Shown here one piece after another: positions 43,210-52,490 of a stretch of DNA of 64,000 nucleotides. Under the pieces are notes generated by a model. It was given only the letters and a program-made list of their open reading frames with translations, did no database searches and was not told the origin of the DNA. Made by a program: the position numbers and the translations under genes. Every line of letters starts with the position of its first letter. Position 1 is the first letter of the stretch. The stretch comes from Vibrio sp. RE88 (GTDB taxonomy: Bacteria > Pseudomonadota > Gammaproteobacteria > Enterobacterales > Vibrionaceae): assembly GCF_013113835.1 (NCBI RefSeq), contig NZ_VTYQ01000001.1:434001-498000 (forward strand). The letters run 5' to 3'.

Positions 43210-43370
43210 TACCTATCTCTCTTTTTGACGGCGAGTGATTGGCTTTCACGCTAATGCCTTTCAAACTCAATGAGTTGTACTCGGCGCCTGCCACCTTAAT
43301 TTAAATGTTTATTAAGCTTATACATTCATCTCGGTACATCTTGGGCCGCAAGCTGTTTTTGTTTTTCTAT

Positions 43371-43390
43371 TTGTTATGTTATAACGTTTC
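43371..43390. promoter_or_regulatory. Zur-box-like operator
   Basis: TTGTTATGTTATAACGTTTC closely follows the gamma-proteobacterial Zur consensus GAAATGTTATA-N-TATAACATTTC. It lies about 85 bp before the DUF1826 gene, so that gene should be repressed when zinc is plentiful. Confidence 0.7.
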
Positions 43391-43474
43391 GATAATTGAC
43401 CTTGCTGCTATCAATCGATAACAGGCAAGGTTGTAAAAGGAATACGATACGTTTGCCGCATAGGAGGTCATGCA

Positions 43475-44155
43475 ATGAATGCAGTTGTCGCTGAACCGAT
43501 GGTCATCAGTACCCAAGATACGTCAATTGAGGTGCCCAGTTTCAGTTTAGGGGAGCAACCGACTGTGTTGGGGGACATCTATCAGGACGAGGTCAACATT
43601 GCGATTTGGCGACGTCACTTTGACCCGGCATTTGTTGATGATGTAAGCCAATTTGTTGCTGCAAATCCGAATCTCAGCAAATCTCTGACTCTATCGCCAG
43701 AATCAGCTTATGAAGCGCTAGATTACGCGACAGATGGCACCGCGCCTAAAAAGCTGTTAGAGAACATGGCAGAGTTGGTTGATATGTTTTGTTATCTGTT
43801 CGACATAGAGCAGGCAGGCTTGCGTTTAGCGACACTGAGTGGCGCAATGTGCCCACGTTTTCATGTTGACCAAGTGCCTTGTCGCTTAGTGAGCACATAC
43901 CATGGTGTTGCGACTCAATGGTTACCCAACCACGTACTCGATCGCACAAAATTAGGACGTGGCGCCAACGGGCAGCCGGATTCAGTGTCTGGCTTATATC
44001 GTCAGGAGTCGGACATTCAGCAGCTTGTTTGCGGCGATGTTGCATTGCTCAAGGGTGGACGATGGGAAGGCAATGAAGCAACAGGCCTAGTACACCGCTC
44101 GCCTTCGAATGTGTCTGAACAGCCAAGATTACTGATGACGTTGGACTTCGGTTAA
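43475..44155 (+). CDS. DUF1826 protein, likely zinc-starvation gene
   Basis: This 226-residue protein is of the DUF1826 type, with a conserved C-terminal part (CPRFHVDQVPCRLVSTYHGV, GDVALLKGGRWEGNEATGLV). DUF1826 genes are often in predicted Zur regulons, and a Zur-like palindrome sits 85-105 bp upstream of this one. FHVDQVPCR offers His, Asp and Cys, which could bind a metal. Its biochemical role is unknown. GGAGG precedes the ATG. It is monocistronic. Confidence 0.85.
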   Translation: MNAVVAEPMVISTQDTSIEVPSFSLGEQPTVLGDIYQDEVNIAIWRRHFDPAFVDDVSQFVAANPNLSKSLTLSPESAYEALDYATDGTAPKKLLENMAELVDMFCYLFDIEQAGLRLATLSGAMCPRFHVDQVPCRLVSTYHGVATQWLPNHVLDRTKLGRGANGQPDSVSGLYRQESDIQQLVCGDVALLKGGRWEGNEATGLVHRSPSNVSEQPRLLMTLDFG

Positions 44156-44176
44156 GCCGCTTTACGGCAAGCAAAT

Positions 44177-44210
44177 AAAGAAGCCAGTAACTGTGGTTAC
44201 TGGCTTCTTT
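44177..44210. terminator. Two-way terminator between DUF1826 and the chemoreceptor
   Basis: AAAGAAGCCAGTAAC (44177-44191) pairs exactly with GTTACTGGCTTCTTT (44196-44210) around TGTG. It has 15 base pairs and serves both convergent genes. Confidence 0.92.
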
Positions 44211-44240
44211 GATCGTATCTAGTCGACGGTATAAGGCCGA

Positions 44241-45800
44241 TTAGATTTTGAATGAACCCACATGGCTGTCGAGCACCTGTGACAGCTCTGCCAGTTGCTG
44301 ACTGGATTGCTCCAACTGCTCGCTGGCACTGAGGCCATGCTTCACTGAGTTGCTCACTGTGTCCATGTTCATGTTGATCTCATTGGCCACGGTAGATTGT
44401 TGCTCTGTAGCGGTTGCCACTTGCGTATTGATATCCAAAATGGTCATGACTTGGGTGGTAATTTCTTCCAGTGATTGTCGTGCCAATTGAGTCTGTGACG
44501 TGCCCTGATCAATCAAGGTTTTGCTGTTGTTCATTGAGCTCACTGCACTTTGAGCTTCGGTTTGCAGTCGATTAATCATCGCATCAATTTCATCGGTCGA
44601 CTGAGCGGTTTTGGTTGCCAGGTTACGTACTTCATCAGCAACAACAGCAAACCCTCGACCAGCTTCACCGGCGCGAGCAGCTTCGATAGCAGCGTTCAAA
44701 GCCAATAAGTTGGTTTGCTCAGAAATCCCTCTAATCACATCGAGAATAGAACCAATCGACTGAGTATTATCGGCCAAGCTGACGATGATATTCGACGTGC
44801 TGTTCATCTCGGTTTCTAAGTTAGTAATCGCTGTGGTCGTGCTCTCGATGGTTTTGTGGCCCTCTTGGGCCTCATTTGTTGCTGTGCTTGCGGCATTTGC
44901 GGCGCCAGCGGCATTGGATGCGATTTCATTGACCGTCGCGATCATCTCGTTCATTGATGTCACAACCAGCATGGTTTGTTCGTTTTGCTCTTGTCCTCTG
45001 GCAAGTGCTTGTTGAGATTGTTGCCGAAGAGCGGTCGCTGAGTTGTTAAGTTCTGCACCAGTACTGACCACTTGAGAAATGATCTCATGGACTTTGCTGA
45101 CAAAGACGTTGAATGCAGAAGAAATCTGAGCGACTTCGTCATTCCCTTTAATAGGTAGGCGAACCGTCAAGTCACCGTTCCCTTGAGAGATATCATGCAG
45201 AGCATTTTTCAGTACCGAAAGAGGTTGCATCAACTTGCCCAGCAGAAGGAAGAGCAGCGCCACACAAATCACAAAGATCACCACCATAGATGTCAACTGA
45301 TACGCCACAATACCATTTGTCGCCTGACTGACTTCGGTAATAGGAATACCGATGTCAAAGGTGCCGTATAGCTTACCGTCGACATAGATTGGCGCCATAA
45401 TGTCGTACACCCAGACTTGCTGTACATCCGCATACCATTTTGAGTATTGCTGCACGCCTCTCGTTGCTCCATCTACGGTATAGCTGTCTTCATAAGTTTT
45501 ATTGAGCTTCTGTTTGTCACTGTGAGCAATAGCGGTGACATTGCTGTCGATCACAATCGCATAGCTAACATCAGAGCGTTGTTTCAGTTTGCCGACTAAA
45601 GCTTGCAGGTCTTTAAGGGGTTGTTGTGAATTTTCAAGAATGTAGCCTGCATTGCCCGCCAGGAATTCGGCTTGGACTTGTGATTTATGGAGTATGATCT
45701 CATCGATTTTTTGGCTCGATATGAGGTAGGTTGAGATCATGCTGGCGGCCACCGCAATGCCAAACATGATACAAACCGCGATTAGGATTATTTTCTTCAT
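44241..45800 (-). CDS. Methyl-accepting chemotaxis protein
   Basis: This 519-residue chemoreceptor has a first membrane helix at about 4-24, a periplasmic sCACHE-type sensor (about 30-170), a second helix (about 172-195), HAMP, and a long cytoplasmic coiled coil. The signalling tip is intact ([40 protein letters not shown]). No C-terminal CheR-tethering pentapeptide is seen. The frame runs 23 codons further upstream, but the ATG at 45800 places the first helix at the N-terminus. The ligand is unknown. Confidence 0.93.
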   Translation of the reverse strand: MKKIILIAVCIMFGIAVAASMISTYLISSQKIDEIILHKSQVQAEFLAGNAGYILENSQQPLKDLQALVGKLKQRSDVSYAIVIDSNVTAIAHSDKQKLNKTYEDSYTVDGATRGVQQYSKWYADVQQVWVYDIMAPIYVDGKLYGTFDIGIPITEVSQATNGIVAYQLTSMVVIFVICVALLFLLLGKLMQPLSVLKNALHDISQGNGDLTVRLPIKGNDEVAQISSAFNVFVSKVHEIISQVVSTGAELNNSATALRQQSQQALARGQEQNEQTMLVVTSMNEMIATVNEIASNAAGAANAASTATNEAQEGHKTIESTTTAITNLETEMNSTSNIIVSLADNTQSIGSILDVIRGISEQTNLLALNAAIEAARAGEAGRGFAVVADEVRNLATKTAQSTDEIDAMINRLQTEAQSAVSSMNNSKTLIDQGTSQTQLARQSLEEITTQVMTILDINTQVATATEQQSTVANEINMNMDTVSNSVKHGLSASEQLEQSSQQLAELSQVLDSHVGSFKI

Positions 45801-46074
45801 TCTGAACGTCTCTATGCAAATCTGCTTAATAATGCTTGTTGATGCCCTGCAACAAGTAAGCAACAACATTAATATCTAGTAGTTTGTCTGCACAATTTTC
45901 AATAACTTTAGTAAGTAGAGTTAAAACTCAAGCTAGTCGTCACATTTTTATTACTTTGAAGGCCGTGCAGCCTAATAGCTGAGCGAAGCAACGAATTGGA
46001 TAGGCATCTTTGGGCGGGTGATAGACGTAGATGAAAGCGTATCTTCAGCAGGTGGGGGACATCTCAGAAATGGC

Positions 46075-46095
46075 AAAGGGCGATGATCGCCCTTT
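46075..46095. terminator. Terminator-like hairpin after the secreted SnoaL gene
   Basis: AAAGGGCG (46075-46082) pairs exactly with CGCCCTTT (46088-46095). The flanking T-run is short. Confidence 0.55.
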
Positions 46096-46121
46096 GTATA
46101 TGCTCAGGTGTGCTGGGGGAT

Positions 46122-46664
46122 TTAGAACACGCCATTAGCGTTTTCGATATCACCGCCACTTAGCAGAGAATAAAGTCTCATCGAAAAGTCTAGCGCTTGA
46201 ATTGAATCCCAGTGCTCAACGATTCTGCCGTCTTCGATTCGCCACGTATCGATGATATTCATGCCTTTCTCATCGTTCCCTCGGTCTTCTTTGGCCAACG
46301 TGGCATGTGAATGGAAAATCACGTAGTCACCATCCACATAGATGTGTTTTACGTCGTAGGTGTAATCAGGGTAATCCTCTACGAACTCTTTCAGGAAGCC
46401 AACCAAGCCCGTCACCTTGTCAGGCAAGTTACGGTTGTGTTGTGTATAGGCGCTGTCGTTGTAGTGTTCCAGAACATAATCAAAGTTATGGTCATTCATT
46501 AAGTTTTGCACAAAATCGGTAATTAATTCGGCGTTGGCCAGTTCTTGTTCAGTCCAGTTTGGTTTCTGCAATTCTTGTAGGTTAATCGTTATGTTGTCTG
46601 ATGATTGTGCATAACTCGTTGTACTTATTAGCAAAAGTATGGCGGATGTGATTAGTTTTAGCAT
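46122..46664 (-). CDS. Secreted SnoaL/NTF2-like protein
   Basis: This 180-residue protein has a signal peptide (cleaved near TTSYAQ) and an NTF2-like SnoaL domain (VQNLMNDHNFDYVLEHYNDS, TWRIEDGRIVEHWDSIQAL). This domain is common as a polyketide cyclase-like fold or a binding module. I chose the ATG at 46664 behind GGAGAGAG. It is divergent from an HxlR regulator 150 bp away, which probably controls it. It is a distant relative of the SnoaL-like gene at 23.8-24.4 kb. Confidence 0.83.
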   Translation of the reverse strand: MLKLITSAILLLISTTSYAQSSDNITINLQELQKPNWTEQELANAELITDFVQNLMNDHNFDYVLEHYNDSAYTQHNRNLPDKVTGLVGFLKEFVEDYPDYTYDVKHIYVDGDYVIFHSHATLAKEDRGNDEKGMNIIDTWRIEDGRIVEHWDSIQALDFSMRLYSLLSGGDIENANGVF

Positions 46665-46725
46665 GGCTCTCTCCGAGGTACTCATTGTCGTTTAGGTATA
46701 CATTGATCATAATAGTAATTATTAG

Positions 46726-46783
46726 TAACCTACATAACAAGAAGGCACTTACACGTTCGCTAGGCACATTTTGGTAACCTACG
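46726..46783. promoter_or_regulatory. Direct repeat between the SnoaL and HxlR genes
   Basis: GTAACCTAC occurs at 46726-46734 and 46775-46783, 49 bp apart, in the divergent gap upstream of the HxlR gene. It could be an HxlR binding site. This is a weak inference. Confidence 0.4.
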
Positions 46784-46814
46784 CGGCGCTTAGAGTTTTG
46801 ATAGGGGGCAAAAA

Positions 46815-47198
46815 ATGGCTCAACAAGCTAAGGCTGAAAGACGAGTTTTTCATAACAATGAAGATTGCGCGGTGCGCAATGTGGTTTCGCAAATCGGTGA
46901 CAAGTGGTCGCTCTTGATTCTGTTTGCATTGGTGGATGGGGAAGATAGGTTCAACTCGTTAAAATCAAGGATTGAAGGTATATCTCAACGGATGCTGACC
47001 CAAACATTGAGAGATTTAGAGCGAGAAGGCTATGTAAATAGAACGGTCTACCCTGAAGTGCCGGTAAAAGTCGAATACTGCTTAACAGAGATGGGGCGAG
47101 AGCTAGTTAAGCCTCTTTATCAACTGGTCTCTTGGGCTGATGACCATAGGCAGGATATTGAACGTGCACGCAAAGCTTACGACGAGAGAAACGCATAG
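46815..47198 (+). CDS. HxlR-family transcriptional regulator
   Basis: This 127-residue winged helix-turn-helix protein is typical for the HxlR/MarR-like group: CAVRNVVSQIGDKWSLLILF, then RIEGISQRMLTQTLRDLEREGYVN, split across recognition helix and wing. An early Cys (AVRN-proximal, EDCAVRNV) is in the position used for redox or electrophile sensing in HypR/YodB-like members. It is divergent from a secreted SnoaL gene and followed by a PfpI remnant, the usual kind of target for such regulators. Confidence 0.92.
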   Translation: MAQQAKAERRVFHNNEDCAVRNVVSQIGDKWSLLILFALVDGEDRFNSLKSRIEGISQRMLTQTLRDLEREGYVNRTVYPEVPVKVEYCLTEMGRELVKPLYQLVSWADDHRQDIERARKAYDERNA

Positions 47199-47204
47199 AA
47201 GAGC

Positions 47205-47244
47205 TGGCACCAAGGCAGGCTGTGGAATTTATGCCTTGATGCCA
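47205..47244. terminator. Hairpin between HxlR and the PfpI remnant
   Basis: TGGCACCAAGGCA (47205-47217) pairs with TGCCTTGATGCCA (47232-47244), with one mismatch in 13, around 14 bases. It lies between two convergent units and probably terminates at least one of them. Confidence 0.6.
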
Positions 47245-47250
47245 AATCTA

Positions 47251-47545
47251 TTAAGCTAAAATTTCCACCAGCTTTTGGCCTACGCCATGTGCACTGGTTG
47301 GGTTTTGGCCCGTAATGACACGTTCGTCGACAATAACAAACTCTTGCCAAGGTTGAACCTTGCTAAAGCGTGCTGCACTTCGTGCCAGTGACTACTTCCA
47401 GTAGGAATGGAATATCGTTAATGGTGCCGAAGTCGATTTCTTCTTCTCGGGTGAAGCCAGTGACTGATTTAGAAGCTAATAGCTTTTCGCCATTGCTTAG
47501 TGTAATTGGCAGCAGTACGATCTCTTTTATAATCGATGGCGATTG
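47251..47545 (-). pseudogene. C-terminal remnant of a DJ-1/PfpI (type 1 glutamine amidotransferase-like) gene
   Basis: The minus strand encodes ...VLPITLSNGEKLLASKS, VTGFTREEEIDFGTINDIPF and LLE in one frame. A one-base shift near 47386 then continues as ARSAARFSKVQPWQEFVIVD and ERVITGQNPTSAHGVGQKL, ending VEILA and TAA. This is the C-terminal half of a DJ-1/PfpI protein; the catalytic Cys half is missing. Similarity ends at about 47545, close to the start of the hamAB region, so the break and the frameshift mark decay after an insertion or rearrangement. Exact limits are approximate. Confidence 0.8.
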
Positions 47546-47611
47546 TCTACTATGTCCCCTACATGAGCTAGCTAGTACTGTGTAAGTTAAACGATGGAGT
47601 AGGTTTGAAAG

Positions 47612-48385
47612 ATGATTTCCGTTGAGAATAAGTCAGAGGTTATTGAGCACTATAGAGAGCAACACGAATTTCTGAACTTATGTTTGAAACAGTGTGAGTT
47701 TGTAGCGCTTAGAGAAGCTCTTATTCGTATCTTGCCAGATTATTATGTAGATCCTCAATCTATTGCTGGAACCTTAGCTCGTTTAGGCAAAGTCGCAGCG
47801 GCTCAAAAGCTGCTGACTAAGATTCCTCAAGTAAAAAAAATCCGCTCTGGCGACTTGGGTGAGGTGCTAGCTACCGATTATATTGAAGAGTCGACAAATT
47901 ATACCGTTCCGATTCGGAAGCTACGTTGGCGTGACCATAGAAACATGGCTATGCGTGGTGACGATGTAATAGGCATAATTGTTGACCAACAAGCCCAGAC
48001 TATAAGGTTTCTCAAGGCAGAGGCTAAAGCAAATAAAGCTTTGAGTAGAAAAGTATTACATGAAGCCCGTGCTGAATTAGATCTAGATGAGGGGCTACCT
48101 GCCCCTCATGCTTTGGAGTTTGTAGCAGAACGTTTAAGAGAAACTGGCAACCAACCTCTTGCAGATTTAATAGAAAAAGTACAGCTGGTAGATGGTATTA
48201 GAACAAATCAAGTCTCACACCTCCTGTTTACTTTTACTGCATCTAACCCAGGAACTTTACAAAGAGAAGCGTTTGCTAACTATAACGGTGACATTCAACA
48301 AACTTCAGTTGGTTTTAGAGTTGCTAATCATCAGGAGTTAATTGAAGGTGTATATCAAGGAGTGATCGGTGGCCTCGACAATTGA
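47612..48385 (+). CDS. hamA: Hachiman anti-phage system protein HamA (DUF1837)
   Basis: HamA is the nuclease effector of the Hachiman defence system; it is held in check by HamB and cuts DNA when the complex is triggered. The 257 residues match the DUF1837 pattern: SGDLGEVLATDYIEE, then VPIRKLRWRDHRNMAMRGDD (ending at Asp117-118), and KAEAKANKALSRKVLHEARA. Together Glu84, Asp118, Glu137 and Lys139 form a PD-(D/E)xK core. It overlaps the start of hamB by 17 bp. DNA here is visibly AT-richer than around it, in keeping with gene transfer. An AbpA-like relative would look similar. Confidence 0.85.
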   Translation: MISVENKSEVIEHYREQHEFLNLCLKQCEFVALREALIRILPDYYVDPQSIAGTLARLGKVAAAQKLLTKIPQVKKIRSGDLGEVLATDYIEESTNYTVPIRKLRWRDHRNMAMRGDDVIGIIVDQQAQTIRFLKAEAKANKALSRKVLHEARAELDLDEGLPAPHALEFVAERLRETGNQPLADLIEKVQLVDGIRTNQVSHLLFTFTASNPGTLQREAFANYNGDIQQTSVGFRVANHQELIEGVYQGVIGGLDN

Positions 48386-51300
48386 AGAAGTAGAACGTCT
48401 CATTAGTGAAGCGGTGAGCCCGGGCTTCAGAGGCCGACTTCTAGAGCGTGGTTTAGCGCGCTCAATGATATGGAAAGATGGTGAGTTGTCAGATGGATCT
48501 CCAAGCTTTTCCGAAAAATTGTCTCATGATCTTTTATCTTATGGTTATTCTTTGCTTTCACTTGCAATTCGTTTAAGAGAGCTAGGTGGAGATGAGCTTC
48601 TGTGCCGCATGGCTTTTGAAAAGTCAGGAACAGCTATTAGTGATGTAATTCATAACGGAACACCTAATGATCCTGAAAAAGGTTTTCATCGGGTATTGGC
48701 CTCATCTGCTTTTCACTTAGGCAGATATTCGGCAAAAGCATTCTCATTAGTAAATTGTAATTTAGAACAACAGAATCTTAGTAGTATCGAGACGTTGCTC
48801 TCTTTGCTTATGTTAAGGCAGTTTGATCAAATTGAAACCATGATACTGCAATGGAAAGCTTCTAGCGAAGGTTCAGATGAGACGCTTGCGGAGCGTTTAG
48901 ATGTAGAAGTTGATAGATTAAGCCAACTAGTAAATACGGATGATGAACTAGAGGAATATGGTATTTCTTCTATTGAGTTACCTATCATTCAGGCAGCAAT
49001 TGAAGATAATTATTTCTCGTCCATATTTGAATTTTTATTTGCATTAGAAACGGGGAATCAAGGCTTCGTTGATAGTGCAATTAATCGAATCGACACAAAC
49101 TTAACTGTGTGTGGAGAGTTAAACTTGTTACCACAGTGGTGGGTGTTAAGACTAACAAAGCACCTCTTAAGAGATCTTTGGGAATCAAGTTTTCATGAAA
49201 TAATTCCAGGAGCGCAAGATGATGGGCATGATACTGATTGGAATCTATTACGCTGGCTATTTATTGCATCGCTCTATAAACGTAATAAAGCAGAAGTTGA
49301 TTTATGGCCTTCGCAGGTTGAAGGTGCAAAGCGTGCTGTAAATCATAGCGATGATCTGGTTGTTTCTTTACCAACCAGTTCAGGAAAGACAAGGGTTGCA
49401 GAGCTTTCCATTCTGAGATGTTTAGCAATTGGTAAAAGGGTTTTATTTATAACGCCTCTTAGAGCGCTCTCCGCGCAAACTGAATCATCTCTCAGAAAGA
49501 CATTTTCACCTTTAGGAAAAAAAGTTTCATCATTATATGGAAGTATTGGTACTAGTGATTTCGAACAAGATGTCATGAGAACACAAGACATTATCGTTGG
49601 TACTCCTGAAAAATTGGACTTTGCATTAAGGAATGATCCTACTCTTATTGATGATGTTGGCCTTGTTATACTGGATGAAGGGCACATGATTGGTTTAAAT
49701 GAACGTGAAATCAATTATGAAGTTCAAATACAGCGGTTACTTAAGCGCCAAGATGCTGACGAGCGAAGAATTGTTTGTCTATCTGCGATTTTACCTAGCG
49801 GTGATCAATTTGAAGATTTTGTTGGTTGGCTTCGACAAGATAAAGGTGGTGACGCGATACAGTCTAACTGGCGGCCTACAGATTTACGCTTCGGTGAAAT
49901 AGTATGGGGAGGTGCTTCGGCTCGTATTAACTTTTCAATTGGAGATGAGCAGCCCTTTATTCCAAACTTTATAATGCCTATTGTCCCACCATACCCAAAT
50001 CCAGGTTATCGTAAAATTAGCTTTCCAAAGAACGCACAAGAGTTAACTTTGGCTTCAGCTTGGAAGTTAACTGAAGATAACCATACAGTATTAATCTATT
50101 GTCCTCAAAGGTCATCTGTGGATGCATTTGCAGCAGCTATTGTTGATTTAAATCGGCGAGGAGCCTTACGCTCAGTATTGGACGTACCATATTCGAAAAT
50201 AGAGCTCGCCCTCATTTTAGGTGGAGAATGGTTAGGTGATAACCATGCGATATTGGAGTGCCTGAAAATTGGTGTTGCTGTACATCATGGAGCGCTCCCT
50301 ACTCCTTTCAGAAAAGAAATGGAAAAACTTCTTCGCGAAGGTGTTCTCAAGATCACGGTATCCTCTCCAACTCTTGCGCAAGGATTAAACTTAGCTGCAA
50401 CAGCGGTAATCGTACATTCACTGTATAGAAATGGAAAACTAATTGATGCTTCGGAGTTTAAAAATGTTGTTGGGAGAGCTGGCCGAGCATTTGTTGATAC
50501 GCATGGACTAGTACTGCATCCCATTTTTGAGCGACATGATTGGCGAAAACGAGAGTGGAGAAATCTAGCAAATGATACTACTGCCCGTAATATGGAAAGT
50601 GGATTATTTAGACTTATTGCCTCTTTCATATCAAGAATTGCTAGTAGTTTGCAAACTCAGTCTGTTGCACAAGTGAGTGAGTATATATTGAACAATAGTA
50701 ATGTTTGGAGTTTTCCTGTTTTAGCAAGTGAATCAGAACAACAACGTGATGAGAGTAATGAGGCTTGGAGTAAACACTTAGTCTTTTTAGATACTGCTCT
50801 TTTGAGCATGTTGGGAGAAGAAGAAATACCAACTGAGGAAGTGCCGAACGCTCTCGATGATTTACTTAACTCTTCGTTACTACAAAGACGACTTGAGAGA
50901 CAACATGATGAGATACAGAGATTATTCAAAGACTTCTTGGCTCAAAGAGGTAAGCATATTTGGGCTGTATCCTCTGCTGAGCAGAGAAAAGGGTACTTTC
51001 TTGCTGGGGTAGGATTAACCACGGGACAAAAGCTTGATGAAATTGCCCCTGAGGCAAATAGCTTGCTAATAAATGCAAATACTCAAATACTCTCTGAGGA
51101 AGTTGAGGAAGCTATTGAGTCAATAATTTCATTGTGTGAGCTATTGTTTGAAATAGATCCTTTTATTCCTAGTATATTACCAGAAGATTGGCGTCAAATA
51201 GTTAATGCATGGTTAAAGGGGGAGTCGTTAAGGGAACAGAATTTTAGTTCCTTGGATGATACGCTTAAGTTTGTAGAAGATGGATTAGTTTATCGCCTAC

Positions 51301-51899
51301 CTTGGGGGCTTGAAGCTATTAGGGTTCGTGCAGAAGCTAATAACGATGTAATTTCAGATGGATTGACTATCGATAGTTTTGAAATCGGGCTTTTAGTGCC
51401 CTCTGTGGAAAATGGCAGTTTGAATCGAAGTGCTGCGATGTTGATGCAAGCTGGATTTAGCTCTCGATTAGAGGCAATTAGGGCGGTTAGTGATACTGGA
51501 GCGTCCTTTTCAAGTAGTCAAGAGTTTAAAGCGTGGCTGTCCTCAGATGTTCTTAATCAGTATATATCAACGATTGCATTACTAAATGAAAACACAGCTA
51601 ATCTATGGAAGTCATTTATAGGGGAATTCAAACCAGACGATGATACAGTTTGGCAAGGAACTACCGCTAACCTCCCAGTAAATTGGGTGTCAGATGCCAC
51701 TGTCTCTATAGGGGAGCTTGTCAGGTTGTACAACGAAGATGATGGTGTAACAAAAATCCTAAGTAGTGAAGCTGATATCATAGGTTCTCTTAGAGAACGC
51801 TATGCATTATCAAAGAGTGGCGTCTACCGAGTAAAAGTGGAAGCTAATAACCTCGTATCAGTCGATTATTGGGGGACTGGAACTATGTTCCAAATTTAA
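48369..51899 (+). CDS. hamB: Hachiman system helicase HamB
   Basis: HamB is the superfamily-2 helicase of Hachiman; it binds HamA and senses DNA damage or odd DNA ends. In 1176 residues the motifs are: I in VVSLPTSSGKTRVAELSIL (about 330-350), II as DEGH in LVILDEGHMIG (about 435), III LSAI, and VI in NVVGRAGRAFVDTHG (about 700). The Walker B is DEGH rather than DExH with Ala or Val, as in Ski2-like enzymes. The start is a GTG at 48369 behind AAGGAG, overlapping hamA. The N-terminal 320 and C-terminal 450 residues are unmatched by eye. AT-rich codons suggest acquisition. Confidence 0.87.
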   Translation: MASTIEEVERLISEAVSPGFRGRLLERGLARSMIWKDGELSDGSPSFSEKLSHDLLSYGYSLLSLAIRLRELGGDELLCRMAFEKSGTAISDVIHNGTPNDPEKGFHRVLASSAFHLGRYSAKAFSLVNCNLEQQNLSSIETLLSLLMLRQFDQIETMILQWKASSEGSDETLAERLDVEVDRLSQLVNTDDELEEYGISSIELPIIQAAIEDNYFSSIFEFLFALETGNQGFVDSAINRIDTNLTVCGELNLLPQWWVLRLTKHLLRDLWESSFHEIIPGAQDDGHDTDWNLLRWLFIASLYKRNKAEVDLWPSQVEGAKRAVNHSDDLVVSLPTSSGKTRVAELSILRCLAIGKRVLFITPLRALSAQTESSLRKTFSPLGKKVSSLYGSIGTSDFEQDVMRTQDIIVGTPEKLDFALRNDPTLIDDVGLVILDEGHMIGLNEREINYEVQIQRLLKRQDADERRIVCLSAILPSGDQFEDFVGWLRQDKGGDAIQSNWRPTDLRFGEIVWGGASARINFSIGDEQPFIPNFIMPIVPPYPNPGYRKISFPKNAQELTLASAWKLTEDNHTVLIYCPQRSSVDAFAAAIVDLNRRGALRSVLDVPYSKIELALILGGEWLGDNHAILECLKIGVAVHHGALPTPFRKEMEKLLREGVLKITVSSPTLAQGLNLAATAVIVHSLYRNGKLIDASEFKNVVGRAGRAFVDTHGLVLHPIFERHDWRKREWRNLANDTTARNMESGLFRLIASFISRIASSLQTQSVAQVSEYILNNSNVWSFPVLASESEQQRDESNEAWSKHLVFLDTALLSMLGEEEIPTEEVPNALDDLLNSSLLQRRLERQHDEIQRLFKDFLAQRGKHIWAVSSAEQRKGYFLAGVGLTTGQKLDEIAPEANSLLINANTQILSEEVEEAIESIISLCELLFEIDPFIPSILPEDWRQIVNAWLKGESLREQNFSSLDDTLKFVEDGLVYRLPWGLEAIRVRAEANNDVISDGLTIDSFEIGLLVPSVENGSLNRSAAMLMQAGFSSRLEAIRAVSDTGASFSSSQEFKAWLSSDVLNQYISTIALLNENTANLWKSFIGEFKPDDDTVWQGTTANLPVNWVSDATVSIGELVRLYNEDDGVTKILSSEADIIGSLRERYALSKSGVYRVKVEANNLVSVDYWGTGTMFQI

Positions 51900-52124
51900 G
51901 ACCACTACCTGATTACTACAGTGTCTTTGGAAGTCGTGATTATCCATGTCGGCACCATTGCTGAGTTGTGGTTGGGTGAATTTGATCACTAGGTTGTAGG
52001 TATTTGTAATACATTAGATAATCAGTTAATTGCTAAATTAGCAGATCTTCTAACTAACTTTTTCCAAAAGTGCGTCAGAACGATTAGTACATCTTTATGA
52101 ACTTAACTTTCTCGCATTTCAACC
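51900..52124. other. Gap after hamB with no recognised feature
   Basis: About 225 bp of AT-rich sequence. A short frame near 51920-51992 ends IIHVGTIAELWLGEFDH, but I cannot link it to a family. I also looked for the missing N-terminal half of the PfpI gene on the minus strand and did not find it. Confidence 0.5.
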
Positions 52125-52149
52125 AAAAGCCGCTTAATGCGGCTTTTTT
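52125..52149. terminator. Two-way terminator between hamB and the monooxygenase gene
   Basis: AAAAGCCGC (52125-52133) pairs with GCGGCTTTT (52139-52147) around TTAAT, with T-runs on both strands. Confidence 0.88.
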
Positions 52150-52169
52150 GTATCCCGATAACTACGTGC

Positions 52170-52460
52170 TTAGGCAATATGCGTCATGCGGTTGATCGTG
52201 AATGTCTCTACCGCGCCGTCAACAGCTGCGACGTAGTCAGCGATATGCGTGCTGGCGAGATGCTTATCCAGCGCGGCTTCTGAAGCCCAGTTTTCATGGA
52301 AAACGAAATGCGCTGGGTTGTCGTTGTCTTGATGCAGATCGTAGTTGATGCAGCCATCTTCAGCGCGTGTTTTGTCGATCAACTTGATCAGTTCAGCTTT
52401 AACCAACTCAACCTGGCCTTCTTTGGCAATGATATTCGCGATAATCGTTAACTTGTTCAT
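52170..52460 (-). CDS. Antibiotic biosynthesis monooxygenase domain protein (YgiN-like)
   Basis: This 96-residue ABM-domain protein is of the YgiN/quinol monooxygenase type: LTIIANIIAKEGQVELVKAE, FVFHENWASEAALDKHLAST. It is a ferredoxin-like fold that works as a dimer, often linked to quinone redox stress or reactive-electrophile defence. It lies 30 bp downstream of a nitroreductase on the same strand, so both are probably in one operon. The exact substrate is unknown. Confidence 0.88.
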   Translation of the reverse strand: MNKLTIIANIIAKEGQVELVKAELIKLIDKTRAEDGCINYDLHQDNDNPAHFVFHENWASEAALDKHLASTHIADYVAAVDGAVETFTINRMTHIA

Positions 52461-52490
52461 GTGCTTACCTTTTCGTCAATTTCTGATGCT

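Noticed and set aside
47370..47585. A 71-codon plus-strand frame before hamA
   Set aside because: It is antisense to the PfpI remnant, whose minus-strand protein sequence is clearly recognisable. It has no ribosome site and looks like nothing on its own.
47612..51899. Restriction-modification, Zorya or Druantia system
   Set aside because: There is no methyltransferase, no motor-like membrane proteins and only two genes; the DUF1837-type nuclease and Ski2-like helicase fit Hachiman best.
51920..51992. Short plus-strand frame ending IIHVGTIAELWLGEFDH after hamB
   Set aside because: It looks somewhat protein-like, but it is short, lacks a supported start and matches no family I know, so I did not call a gene or remnant.
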